Part shown: in pieces, positions 29,851 to 38,012 of the stretch | Layout of the letters: each line of letters begins with the position of its first letter | How positions within the stretch are numbered: position 1 is the stretch's first letter | Source of the DNA: a virus | IMG/VR virus record: IMGVR_UViG_3300015195_000009 | Coordinates: 1 to 45,999 of that record | DNA: 45,999 bases | Reading direction: 5' to 3' (one strand) | Made by a program: the position numbers and the translations under genes | The notes under the pieces: model-generated | What the model saw: only the letters and a program-made list of their open reading frames with translations | Told to the model about the DNA's origin: nothing | The model's database searches: none

Positions 29851-30745
29851 GGACATCGTATGCGTCCCTAGCTACTACCGCCCTGAATATTTGTATTTGA
29901 CGCTCGAATCTATCGCTAATGCTGTTACGGGACTGGAAAAGCATGTGGTAATCGCCCAGGACCGACATACGTACGATTCTCCAGAACTGATATCAGAGCT
30001 TCCGGAGATTGAGAAAGTGGTCCGGCACTTCGAGCGCATCTTCCCGTCCCTGCACTACATCGAGCGAAGACCTCATGCGTATCTTGGAAATCCCTACAAT
30101 TTCTTGGAATTGTACAAAGATGCGTACGGACAAAAAGACGTGCGCTACGTGTATCTTATTGAAGATGATGTCCGGGTCGCCCAGGATTTCTTCCTCTGGC
30201 ATGAGGCAGTCCAAACGCGAGCCAACTATTTTTGTACCGTGGGCTGGCACTGCATCCGCAATCGCGAAGTGCAACCTTCTACCGATCCCACAAAGTACGT
30301 CGAGACCGCAGTGGACTTTTCCTCAATTGGAGTTTGCTGGAAGCGAGAAAATCTAGCTCCAGTAGTGAAGCACGCTGTTCCAACCTATTATGCCGACATG
30401 ATGTCGTACCTGCATCAAGCGTTCCCCAAAAGCCCAATATCACCCCGGCAGTGGACCGAGCAGGCTGGTTTAATTATGCGCATCCTGCTCGATGCGGGTG
30501 GGCGTCACGTCGTGGCGTGGCCCAGTATGAGCCGCTGTAGCCATATCGGAATATCGGGGTATCATCGGCGCGATGGACATAAATTTTCCGGAACGCTCGC
30601 AACCCGCGTATGCTTGCTTCGTGAAGCGGCCAAAAACACCGACGCGATTTTGTCGCTTTCGAGCGAGCGATTTGATGACATTGCGGCATTGGAATTTATT
30701 CCGGAGTGGAAACCAGAGGATTTGCACGTTGTCCAAAGGTTCTGA
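29843..30745 (+). CDS. GT-A type glycosyltransferase
   Basis: About 300 residues; the start is ATG 29843 or 29831. IVCVPSYYRPEYLYLTLESI and HVVIAQDRHTYD form the N-terminal sugar-nucleotide part. VRYVYLIEDDVRVAQDFFLW (about 104-123) holds the acidic metal motif IEDDV, shared with the transferase at 18057. TVGWHCIRN and SIGVCWKRENL follow. It is related to GNT-I-like or GT2 enzymes. Cytoplasmic, substrate unknown. Confidence 0.74.
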   Translation: MARDIVCVPSYYRPEYLYLTLESIANAVTGLEKHVVIAQDRHTYDSPELISELPEIEKVVRHFERIFPSLHYIERRPHAYLGNPYNFLELYKDAYGQKDVRYVYLIEDDVRVAQDFFLWHEAVQTRANYFCTVGWHCIRNREVQPSTDPTKYVETAVDFSSIGVCWKRENLAPVVKHAVPTYYADMMSYLHQAFPKSPISPRQWTEQAGLIMRILLDAGGRHVVAWPSMSRCSHIGISGYHRRDGHKFSGTLATRVCLLREAAKNTDAILSLSSERFDDIAALEFIPEWKPEDLHVVQRF

Positions 30746-30748
30746 AAA

Positions 30749-31309
30749 ATGAATATCGACAAGGCTCTCAAGATTAACGGCTGGATGTACGATGTTGAGT
30801 TAGGATTTTTGGCCGAGCAGGCAGTGAAACATGCAGCCATTGCGGAAATCGGGGCATGGATGGGGCGCACGACTCGCGCACTGGCCGACAACACCCAAGG
30901 AACCGTTTATGCCGTGGATACGTGGCAAGGCTCTGCCGAGCACGGACAATTCCTAAAAACAAAATGGGCCAATTATCTGTTCGAAGAATTTCAGCGCAAC
31001 CTGAATGACCACATCGCGAGCGGAAAAGTATTTCCGATACGCGAGCCTTCGCTTGAAGCGGCAGAGAAGTTTGCTGTGATGGGAATGACCTTCGATATGA
31101 TTTTCATTGACGCCGCGCACGATTATGTCAATGTTCATGCCGACATACTGGCGTGGCAGAAATTACTGTCTCCAAGAGGATTATTGTGCGGACACGATTT
31201 TGATGCCGGGCGCGATGGTGTGGTACGTGCCGTAAAGGAATTAGTTCCCGGATTCGAGAAAGGCCCAGGTTCTATTTGGTACAAAGATGAGCAACTACTG
31301 CAAGGGTGA
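30749..31309 (+). CDS. Class I SAM-dependent methyltransferase
   Basis: A 186-residue protein from ATG 30749. IAEIGAWMGRTTRALADN (motif I region), TVYAVDTWQGSAEHG (acidic end of strand 2), FDMIFIDAAHDYVNVHADIL and LLSPRGLLCGHDFD follow the Methyltransf_24 pattern seen in sugar or O-methyltransferases. It is the last gene of the glycan module and overlaps the next small gene by 23 nt. Confidence 0.82.
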   Translation: MNIDKALKINGWMYDVELGFLAEQAVKHAAIAEIGAWMGRTTRALADNTQGTVYAVDTWQGSAEHGQFLKTKWANYLFEEFQRNLNDHIASGKVFPIREPSLEAAEKFAVMGMTFDMIFIDAAHDYVNVHADILAWQKLLSPRGLLCGHDFDAGRDGVVRAVKELVPGFEKGPGSIWYKDEQLLQG

Positions 31310-31619
31310 CCGAGCTTGCGTCTTTCCCGTAGCGATCAATGGAATGTGCGTGTTTCATTATCGGGACTATAAAGATACAGAGCAGCGGTACGACGTTTCG
31401 CTCACAGATGATATTATCCCGTTTGACGTACTCGACTCTGCGCCGCAGGAAGTAAACACCACTAACCACCCTGGACGTGATGCACATTCACTCTCTACTG
31501 AAGTCACCCAAAAAAATAAAAAATATGCTGAAAGCCGGGCATGGAGTGCAAGCCATCGCGGCACAGGTGGGCGTAAAAAGAAATCGCATTGCGCGTATTC
31601 GGAAAAATATACTACCTGA
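31287..31619 (+). CDS. Small Cys-containing protein, possibly the front of a frameshifted gene
   Basis: A 110-residue frame from ATG 31287. The N-terminal segment YCKGDRACVFPVAINGMCVF then HYRDY looks like a small zinc motif. The last 50 residues overlap the gene at 31480 in another frame and are low in structure (SASHRGTGGRKKKSH), so they may not be genuine. A run of seven A then T then six A near 31509 lies at the crossover and could have gained or lost a base. Confidence 0.45.
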   Translation: MSNYCKGDRACVFPVAINGMCVFHYRDYKDTEQRYDVSLTDDIIPFDVLDSAPQEVNTTNHPGRDAHSLSTEVTQKNKKYAESRAWSASHRGTGGRKKKSHCAYSEKYTT

Positions 31620-31785
31620 CTTGCCGTTGAACTGTCGGTGCGGAAAACCGCTAACCCATCGCGGTTGGTGTCCGATTCGCTTCAAATTAACCCGCCAGGC
31701 CCGCGCTCGATACGCTGCGCTTAAGGCAATGCAGGATAGGATTGCGCTCGCCAAGAAAAACGCCACTGCTATCCCTACCATTTAG
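31480..31785 (+). CDS. HTH and Cys-motif protein (GcrA-like end)
   Basis: About 101 residues; ATG 31480 (GTG 31477 also possible). MLKAGHGVQAIAAQVGVKRN then RIARIRKN is a clear helix-turn-helix. CRCGKPLTHRGWCPIRF resembles the C-terminal zinc-like motif of GcrA-type regulators. It may be a small late regulator just before the portal gene. It overlaps the frame at 31287 by about 140 nt, and the two could be halves of one gene. Confidence 0.6.
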   Translation: MHIHSLLKSPKKIKNMLKAGHGVQAIAAQVGVKRNRIARIRKNILPDLPLNCRCGKPLTHRGWCPIRFKLTRQARARYAALKAMQDRIALAKKNATAIPTI

Positions 31786-31865
31786 AATCCCATATTTTAG
31801 ATTGACAGTTTCTGGGCTTGCGGCCATGCTTACCCCGCATCCCTAAAGCGCGTTCCAAACTTATT

Positions 31866-33662
31866 GTGAGCGTAACCAACACGAATCCGCTACAAGACCC
31901 CATCAACCCACAAACGGGCGGCACTACAGTTTTCGGAAAAGTCATCAACAAGATTAAGGATTTATTCACGGACGATCCGAGCGTTGAACAAGTTCCGCTC
32001 GAAACTTCGTTTGGTACGGACGCTGAATCACGCGGATATGGCGGGGCTGACTGGAAAGCGGACAGCCGCAGCTTGTCCGCCTGGGCGTATGACAGGATGC
32101 GCCTTGAAGCAGGCCGCCTTGCCGCATACACAGATTACGATTTAATGGACTCCGAGCAGCCGGAAGTCAGTGCCGCGCTCGATGTCATTGCCGAATTCTC
32201 AACCCAGAGCGACGATCCAAAAAGCGAAACCTTCACGATTCATTCCGAAGACGAAGAGCTTGCCAAATACCTGAATGAAAAAGTGGGGCTGTTAGGTTTG
32301 GATCGTAAGGTGACCCCGACCTGCCGCGAAATCGCCAAGTACGGATGCGCTTTCTGGGAAATGGTAGCCGATGAAAACGGCGAAGTAATGGACGCGGAGC
32401 CGCTTTCGGCAACCAGCATGAGGCGCAACGAGGACCGCTATGGACGCCTGAAAGACGAGGCGTTTACCCAGGTGGACCCGCAATCGAGCCAACCCATTGC
32501 CAAATTTGCATCCTGGCAGATTGTTCATGGGCGCTACGACAAAATCCATGGACGCATTTATGGGAGCAGTTTGCTGGAGCCGGGCCGCGCCGTTCACAAG
32601 AAACTGCAAATGCTCGAAGAGGGTTTGGTCATTGGACGCATGTACCGCTCGCACATGCGGTACATCTTCAGCATTCCGGTTGATGGTATGTCCGCCGAAG
32701 CGGCCAAGATTTATCTCAATGACATGCGCAAGCAGCTTCGCAAAAAAGAGCGCTTCAATCCCACTACCGGAAAACTGGAAACACAAAATTCCCCCATCAA
32801 CGCTGAGGAAGATTTCTATATTGGCGTGCGCAAAGAAGGCGTCGCGGGCGGAGTGCAAGCCATTCAAGGCCAGGGAAATCTCGACCAGATTGCCGACGTG
32901 GAATACCTGCAAAATAAATTATTCGCCGTGCTCAAAGTTCCCAAGGCGCTGCTTGGATTCGAGCGAGACGTGAATGCCAAGGCGACACTTACCGAGCAGG
33001 ATGTGAATTTTGCGCGTACGCTGCGCCGGATGCAGCAAGTCGTGGGCGATATGATTCACGAAACGTTACGGCGCGTCATGGTCTTGGATGGCATTGACCC
33101 ACTGACCGCGCCTGCATGGGAAGTGGTGATGCCGCCTGTCTCGACTACGGACGAACTGCGTCAATGGCAGACAGAGGAATTGAAGGCGAACGTGGCGCTC
33201 ATCTACGGCCAGAAATTGCCTATCGTGGATAAAGAATACATTTTCAAAACAATTCTTGATCTTTCTTCCGAAGAAATATCCAGACTCATGTCGTTGCCGC
33301 CAGAGTCGGTGGGTATAGAAACAATGCCTATCCCGGCACCTAGTGGGTTTGGCACCGCTGGCGGCGGTTCGGTTGGGATCACGCCAGGAACCGAACCTAA
33401 GCCAGCTTCACCACAAGCCAATACACCTTTTGCCAAAACACAACAAGAAATTGAAATTCCTGAGCACGAAAGCGATGAAAGATTCGTCATACGGATGCGT
33501 GAAGCGCTCAATCTAAACATCCATGAGCATATTGGCGAAGGTGAGTTAAAATTGGCACGGATGGTCCGGGAAGCCCACGACATGTTTGGCGAGATCGAAT
33601 TGGATCGCGATTCTTTTGTGGGTGCGCTACGTAAATCCAGAAACGGGCTGGAGCGTAAGTAA
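31866..33662 (+). CDS. Portal protein
   Basis: About 598 residues from GTG 31866 (a TTG at 31818 would add 16 residues; neither has a clear ribosome site). YTDYDLMDSEQPEVSAALDV, FWEMVADENGEVMDAEPLSA, IVHGRYDKIHGRIYGSSLLE, FSIPVDGMSAEAAKIYLNDM and VLKVPKALLGFERDVNAKAT, then LTEQDVNFARTLRR, follow the T4-type portal pattern (gp20-like; wing, stem and crown). The portal is the dodecameric DNA channel of the capsid vertex and docks TerL. Genes of other kinds separate it from terL by about 20 kb, which is unusual. Confidence 0.86.
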   Translation: MSVTNTNPLQDPINPQTGGTTVFGKVINKIKDLFTDDPSVEQVPLETSFGTDAESRGYGGADWKADSRSLSAWAYDRMRLEAGRLAAYTDYDLMDSEQPEVSAALDVIAEFSTQSDDPKSETFTIHSEDEELAKYLNEKVGLLGLDRKVTPTCREIAKYGCAFWEMVADENGEVMDAEPLSATSMRRNEDRYGRLKDEAFTQVDPQSSQPIAKFASWQIVHGRYDKIHGRIYGSSLLEPGRAVHKKLQMLEEGLVIGRMYRSHMRYIFSIPVDGMSAEAAKIYLNDMRKQLRKKERFNPTTGKLETQNSPINAEEDFYIGVRKEGVAGGVQAIQGQGNLDQIADVEYLQNKLFAVLKVPKALLGFERDVNAKATLTEQDVNFARTLRRMQQVVGDMIHETLRRVMVLDGIDPLTAPAWEVVMPPVSTTDELRQWQTEELKANVALIYGQKLPIVDKEYIFKTILDLSSEEISRLMSLPPESVGIETMPIPAPSGFGTAGGGSVGITPGTEPKPASPQANTPFAKTQQEIEIPEHESDERFVIRMREALNLNIHEHIGEGELKLARMVREAHDMFGEIELDRDSFVGALRKSRNGLERK

Positions 33663-33665
33663 GCC

Positions 33666-34190
33666 ATGCGTACAATTGATTTGAGGGGGAAGAAATTCGG
33701 ACGCCTGACGGTTTTACGGAAGACTGGATTTTTAATATCAGGGAATCAACGGTGTATTTTATGGTCGTGCTTGTGTGTTTGCGGTCAACGTCGCAGACTA
33801 AGAGGGGATAGCCTGCGCGCAGGGCTAACCAAAAGCTGTGGATGTTTGAACGTAGAACGCACTCGTAAAATGGGACGCGCTAACACGATCTTAGCACGTA
33901 CGCACGGACATTGTAGCAAGGGGCATTATTCTCCAGAATACTTCTCTTGGCGTTCGATGATTCAACGATGCACTAATCCCAAATCGCGTAGTTGGAAAAA
34001 CTACGGCGGGCGTGGAATCAAAATCTGCCAACGCTGGCTTAAATTTATCAATTTTTTGTCCGACATGGGAACACGACCGCGTGGTACAACACTAGACCGC
34101 ATCAACAATAACGGAAATTACAAACCACCTAATTGCCGATGGGCAACGTGGGTTCAGCAAAATCAGAATCAACGAAAGCGAGCAGCATGA
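33666..34190 (+). CDS. Putative homing-type endonuclease (DRINNNGNY family), copy 2
   Basis: A 174-residue paralogue of the protein at 18895-19404. Shared blocks are L-x-G-x-x-FGRL-x-V, SCGCLNVE, YFSWRSMIQRCTNPKS ([15 protein letters not shown] in copy 1), [12 protein letters not shown] and [20 protein letters not shown]. It lies 3 nt after the portal gene and overlaps the following gene by 4 nt, inserted between two genes that probably work together. This fits a free-standing homing endonuclease. Confidence 0.7.
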   Translation: MRTIDLRGKKFGRLTVLRKTGFLISGNQRCILWSCLCVCGQRRRLRGDSLRAGLTKSCGCLNVERTRKMGRANTILARTHGHCSKGHYSPEYFSWRSMIQRCTNPKSRSWKNYGGRGIKICQRWLKFINFLSDMGTRPRGTTLDRINNNGNYKPPNCRWATWVQQNQNQRKRAA

Positions 34191-37100
34191 ATGACATCTT
34201 GCTGCGTACGTCCCGCCGTCCCAAAAACAAACTGAAAATTATTCGCCGCGCCGTGCCGCCCAATCTTTTTGTGGGTATCGAGCGCAAGACGATTACGTTC
34301 CGCCGTGTGTTGAACGAAGAAAAATCCTATGTAATCGAAACCGGACCCGAGGGGATTGAACTGGTCGAAGATGAGGCCACTGGCCATTGGATTACGACCG
34401 ATGGCCATCACATCCTCATCGGCGGAGATGGTCGCTGGATAGACAAAGAGGGCAGGCACGTATTCATTGGTGCTGGCGTATTCCGCAACAATAACGTGGA
34501 TGATGTGTCCAAAGTTGCGGCGATGTTCAACCAGCCCGAAGTAGCCAAATTCCAAAGCTCCATTGATCCACTATCGCGCCAATTTGAAGGACTCCTGGTA
34601 GATCACATCAATCAGACCGCAGGGGTGTGGCAATCCAGCCGTGAGCCAAGTTTCCTTATCGAGCTTCATGCGACCAGCGATTATGCACTGAGTGCGTTCG
34701 CCGCGAAGTTGGCGCAGTCCGCGCCTGAGCAGCAAATGGCCGCAGCTACGTTCGCGGAAAGTAAAACTGGCAAAGGTTTCGCATACGAATTAAGCGGCGT
34801 AAAGGACGCAGAGCACGCGGTCCAAACGCTGATGCACAACGGATTCGACGGACAGTCGGTTTTACTGAATCAAGGACGTGTAGTGTTGCTCGACGAAGAC
34901 GGTTCTAAGGGCAGTGGCATGAGGACCGCCGCGCAAACCCTGGGTCTGAAATTTACATCCACTCCAGGCGATGTGAAATTTATAGGAGAGGAAGATTATG
35001 GCAAAGTCCAAGAAGAATACGCCTTCGCCGTCAAAAGTGGACGAATCCCGCCTATGGGACACGCCACGGAAGTGTTTCGTGGCATTACTACCAAAGAAAA
35101 AGAAATCCTAGAATATTCTCCGGACCAACCGCGCGATGACCACGGTAGGTGGGATGGTGGCGGGGGCGACGAAAATCCACCACTAGCGCCTACGGACGAC
35201 GACCCGCCAGAGGGCTACATCCGTATCTATCGTGGCGTAAATCCAGAACGCAATAAAATCTCGGCAAACTCAGACACGCACGGAAACTGGTACACCACGA
35301 CTTACGAAGACGCAGTCAGTTATGCGAATTGGGACGACTTGGGCGGCACAGGCGAACTTGGGCCAGATCGCGCAATCCTTGCGGTCGATGTGCATCTCGA
35401 TAAGGCGTTTGAATTTGCACAGTCAGGTTCGCGGCGACAGATACGAAACAAGGAAGAATTATTAAACCCAGACCGTCCTGTTGAAATGCTCGTAGATGAT
35501 GAAACAGCCCACGCTGCAAAAGTTGTTGAAGGCGATGTCGGACAGGGTGCTCTCGGTATGCCTAAAGTTAATCCAAAAAAAGAAGCGCAGCGGCTGAGTA
35601 TCGCGGACGTGAACGCTATCATCGCCGAAAAAGAACGTTCCGCACATTGGACAACCATCAGTGGACACCCGATGTTAATCGAGGATTTATTCGAAGATGA
35701 TAACGGACCTGGGAATTGGGTAACGATCAACGGGCACCACGTTTTCATTGCTGATAAAGGCGTAACCACGAAGCAGTTGTTTTATGACGAAGCAACTAAG
35801 AAATGGAATCCAGAACGCCGCGCGATGCACCAAGCGGGAGCCGAGCGCGTCGTTGCCGGAAAGGTAGCCGCAACGGGACGCAAGCCCATCGCCATCATCA
35901 TGGGCGGGGGCACTGGCGTCGGAAAAACCACAGTCTCTGATGCGCTGCTCGCGGGCGACCCCAACCGGGCCAAAATAAACCCCGACGATATGAAGGGGCT
36001 ATCTCCTGAATTCGAACCCTGGAAAGCTACCGATCCAATCAACGCCGCTGGCCGAGTCCATTTCGAATCGAAAGCCATTACGCACTTGGCGCTGGCAAAA
36101 ACCATGGCGCGAGGGTTGGATTTCACGTACGACTCGACAACGAGCGCGAACGGCGGCCCGGCGCTCATTAAGCTACTAATTAAACAGGGCTACGATGTGC
36201 GGGTGATGTTCGTGGACATCCCACTATCTGAAGCCATTTCGCGTGCCGACAGCCGAGCCAAGACTTCACCCAACCCGATAGACCGCAATCGTCTGGTTGA
36301 CCATGGAATTATCAAAATGTCCCACGTTGGGTCCGCAGAAAAATTCTTCATAATTAAGGACATTCCTGGGCTTACCAGAGTGCAGTTGTACGATAATACA
36401 GGAAAGGTCCCGCGCCTTATCTACGAGCGCATTCACGGCGGGCCAGAGAGGATTTTAGACAATGCCCGATACGAGCAATTCAGGAAAAAAGGACAAGGGC
36501 TTTCCGAAGCTGCGCCCAGAGTTTTCACACGACCAGGAAGTCTTCCAGACACAAGAGGACGTGGACGAACTGGAGAGGTTGATAGAGGAAGAGAAAGCGA
36601 AGTTGGAGAAGTCGAAGGAATCCAACAAGAGTTAAACGAAGTCAGCGCACGCTTGCAGGACATCTTGACCGAAGCGGAGCAGATGTCCTTCGGGTTTGGA
36701 CACTGGATCACGCTCGACGGCGACCACATTTTCATCAAAGGCCCACGTCCCGAACCGGGCGCGAAAGCAGTACCCGGCGATCCCGCAGCCGCGAAAGTCG
36801 CATCGAAACATGCGGCTATCGAAAGCCACTTAAAAAATACCTCTATTACTTCGGCGGAAGCACTTGGCGAAGGAATCAACAAATCACAGAAAGTTCTGTT
36901 TTCGAATGGCGAAATGGGAATATTTAAGGCCGCAGAAAACGAATTCCACGATTTCATGGGCAATGGAGCGCGGGATAATATACAGCCAGGCCAGCAAACC
37001 GAGCGTGAGGTTGGCGCTTGGGAAGTTGCTAAAATTGTAGGACTGGACGAAATGGTCTCTCCAGCCATCGCTCGCGATTTTGGTGGACAGCCCGGCGTAA

Positions 37101-37630
37101 TGTTGAGTTGGCAAAATGGAACCGTTGCCAAAAACGTCAGCGACTCGGTGCGCTATGACGGCAAGGAAGATTTAGCCAAAGCGGCAGTATTCGATTACAT
37201 TATAGGAAATGAAGATCGGCACGGTGGAAATTGGGTTGTGAGCCATGGCGGAAACCTCAAACTTATTGACCATGGATTAGCTTTTCCAGAAGGCAAGTAC
37301 GATCCATATTCAAATCAAAAAATGCTCGACAGAGCGGCCTATCGGTTAGCAGGCACGTCGCCGCACGATTATGTGCAACCTTATGTAAAAAACACAGGCG
37401 CTATTTTGACGGCCTTGGGTAAATTGGGTTTGCCACAAGAAGCTATTGCAGGAGTCGAGCGCCGCATCACCCAAATCAATGCGGTTGATAATTTCGCAAA
37501 TTTAATGAGGGGTGAAGTTCCGATTGCCAACGTTCGCGTCCCAGTTCCAGCGTCCGGAATAAAAATTGGCAGCGGCGGAGCGGTTGGCAATACTCAATTC
37601 AATGCCTGGGGCCAACCGTACCATCCGTAA
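34187..37630 (+). CDS. Giant multi-domain protein: ART-like, zeta kinase and PI3/4-kinase-like domains
   Basis: A 1147-residue protein from ATG 34187 (ATGA overlap). Repeated motifs H/N-W-(I/V)-T-x-x-GHH-(V/I)-x-I lie near residues 66, 83, 486, 510 and 839 and separate the domains. An ADP-ribosyltransferase-like part (about 335-450) has IRIYRGVNP, GNWYTTTYEDAVSYA and RPVEMLVDD. A zeta-toxin-type kinase (about 565-760) has IIMGGGTGVGKTTVSDALL, KINPDDMK and DFTYDSTTSANGG. A PI3/4-kinase-like part (about 890-1060) has FDYIIGNEDRHGGNW and LKLIDHGLAF. The N-terminal 330 residues are unassigned. The position beside the portal is where MuF-type capsid-carried toxins sit, so it may be injected with DNA. 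Activities are predicted only. Confidence 0.8.
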   Translation: MNDILLRTSRRPKNKLKIIRRAVPPNLFVGIERKTITFRRVLNEEKSYVIETGPEGIELVEDEATGHWITTDGHHILIGGDGRWIDKEGRHVFIGAGVFRNNNVDDVSKVAAMFNQPEVAKFQSSIDPLSRQFEGLLVDHINQTAGVWQSSREPSFLIELHATSDYALSAFAAKLAQSAPEQQMAAATFAESKTGKGFAYELSGVKDAEHAVQTLMHNGFDGQSVLLNQGRVVLLDEDGSKGSGMRTAAQTLGLKFTSTPGDVKFIGEEDYGKVQEEYAFAVKSGRIPPMGHATEVFRGITTKEKEILEYSPDQPRDDHGRWDGGGGDENPPLAPTDDDPPEGYIRIYRGVNPERNKISANSDTHGNWYTTTYEDAVSYANWDDLGGTGELGPDRAILAVDVHLDKAFEFAQSGSRRQIRNKEELLNPDRPVEMLVDDETAHAAKVVEGDVGQGALGMPKVNPKKEAQRLSIADVNAIIAEKERSAHWTTISGHPMLIEDLFEDDNGPGNWVTINGHHVFIADKGVTTKQLFYDEATKKWNPERRAMHQAGAERVVAGKVAATGRKPIAIIMGGGTGVGKTTVSDALLAGDPNRAKINPDDMKGLSPEFEPWKATDPINAAGRVHFESKAITHLALAKTMARGLDFTYDSTTSANGGPALIKLLIKQGYDVRVMFVDIPLSEAISRADSRAKTSPNPIDRNRLVDHGIIKMSHVGSAEKFFIIKDIPGLTRVQLYDNTGKVPRLIYERIHGGPERILDNARYEQFRKKGQGLSEAAPRVFTRPGSLPDTRGRGRTGEVDRGRESEVGEVEGIQQELNEVSARLQDILTEAEQMSFGFGHWITLDGDHIFIKGPRPEPGAKAVPGDPAAAKVASKHAAIESHLKNTSITSAEALGEGINKSQKVLFSNGEMGIFKAAENEFHDFMGNGARDNIQPGQQTEREVGAWEVAKIVGLDEMVSPAIARDFGGQPGVMLSWQNGTVAKNVSDSVRYDGKEDLAKAAVFDYIIGNEDRHGGNWVVSHGGNLKLIDHGLAFPEGKYDPYSNQKMLDRAAYRLAGTSPHDYVQPYVKNTGAILTALGKLGLPQEAIAGVERRITQINAVDNFANLMRGEVPIANVRVPVPASGIKIGSGGAVGNTQFNAWGQPYHP
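36462..36635 (+). CDS. Nested small coiled-coil protein in another frame
   Basis: A 57-residue frame inside the giant gene. ATG 36462 has GAGAGG 10 nt upstream. The product runs MPDTSNSGKKDKGFPKL, then FSHDQEVFQTQEDVDELERL and IEEEKAKLEKSKESNKS, a sensible charged coiled coil. Over the same bases the giant protein reads as low-complexity linker (RGRGRTGEVDRGRESEVGEV) between the zeta and kinase-like domains. It may be an overprinted gene, or a trace of an older gene boundary now fused. Confidence 0.45.
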   Translation: MPDTSNSGKKDKGFPKLRPEFSHDQEVFQTQEDVDELERLIEEEKAKLEKSKESNKS

Positions 37631-37648
37631 CTAATTGGAGAATCGAAA

Positions 37649-37903
37649 ATGCAGACTTGCAAAATCATGGTAACCGAACCGAAAGGCCAAGTGCTTGCGG
37701 GCACAATCACGTTCGACGGCGACAAATTAGAGCACACGATTACAAAAGGGTACGAGATATTGATGAACGATATTCTTGAAGATTCGGTCTACTCGAAACA
37801 AAAAGGCGGGCAGGTTTTTGCCAAAGACGACCCTCACACTTGGTTCAAAAATCTGCCGATGCAGTACAGCGGAAGCTATCTCCGCGCTGGAATTTCCGGG
37901 TAA
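37649..37903 (+). CDS. Hypothetical small protein
   Basis: An 84-residue protein from ATG 37649 (GGAG 8-11 nt upstream). MQTCKIMVTEPKGQVLAGTI and TFDGDKLEHTITKGYEILM suggest a small beta domain. KDDPHTWFKNLPMQYSGSYL follows. It lies just after the giant protein and could be a partner or immunity factor, but only position suggests this. Confidence 0.56.
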   Translation: MQTCKIMVTEPKGQVLAGTITFDGDKLEHTITKGYEILMNDILEDSVYSKQKGGQVFAKDDPHTWFKNLPMQYSGSYLRAGISG

Positions 37904-37946
37904 ACGCTTCTGAGCGTCCCCACTGCCCACATTACCTTGTATACAA
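37904..37946 (+). promoter_or_regulatory. Hairpin and TTGTATACAA palindrome in the intergenic gap
   Basis: The gap 37904-38012 holds a short hairpin ACGCT-TCTG-AGCGT (37904-37917) followed by C residues, not the T run of a terminator. It also holds a perfect 10-bp palindrome TTGTATACAA (37937-37946), a possible operator. The sequence ATAACAAAACCAAGG just downstream matches ATAACAAAATCAAGG near 3717 at 14 of 15 positions. Confidence 0.3.
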
Positions 37947-38012
37947 AATAACAAAACCAAGGTTATGATAAGCCCGCAACTTCAAAAGCAAAAACAAGAC
38001 AGAGGCCGCTCG

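Noticed and set aside
31500-31530. Programmed -1 frameshift at the A7 run
   Set aside because: The downstream frame is +1 relative to the upstream one, so a standard -1 slip does not join them. An indel or simple overlap is more likely.
31802-31830. Promoter at TTGACA before the portal gene
   Set aside because: The best -10 candidate at 17 nt is CATGCT, only three of six matches. I did not list it.
33440-33485. EIEIPEHESDERF in the portal protein as another copy of the tag
   Set aside because: Only EIEIP is shared. It is internal, not at the C-terminus, and lacks PRKxRG, so it is probably chance.
36433-37131. Minus-strand open frame of 232 codons
   Set aside because: It is antisense to the kinase-like part of the giant protein, has no ribosome site or motif, and no other gene here uses the minus strand.
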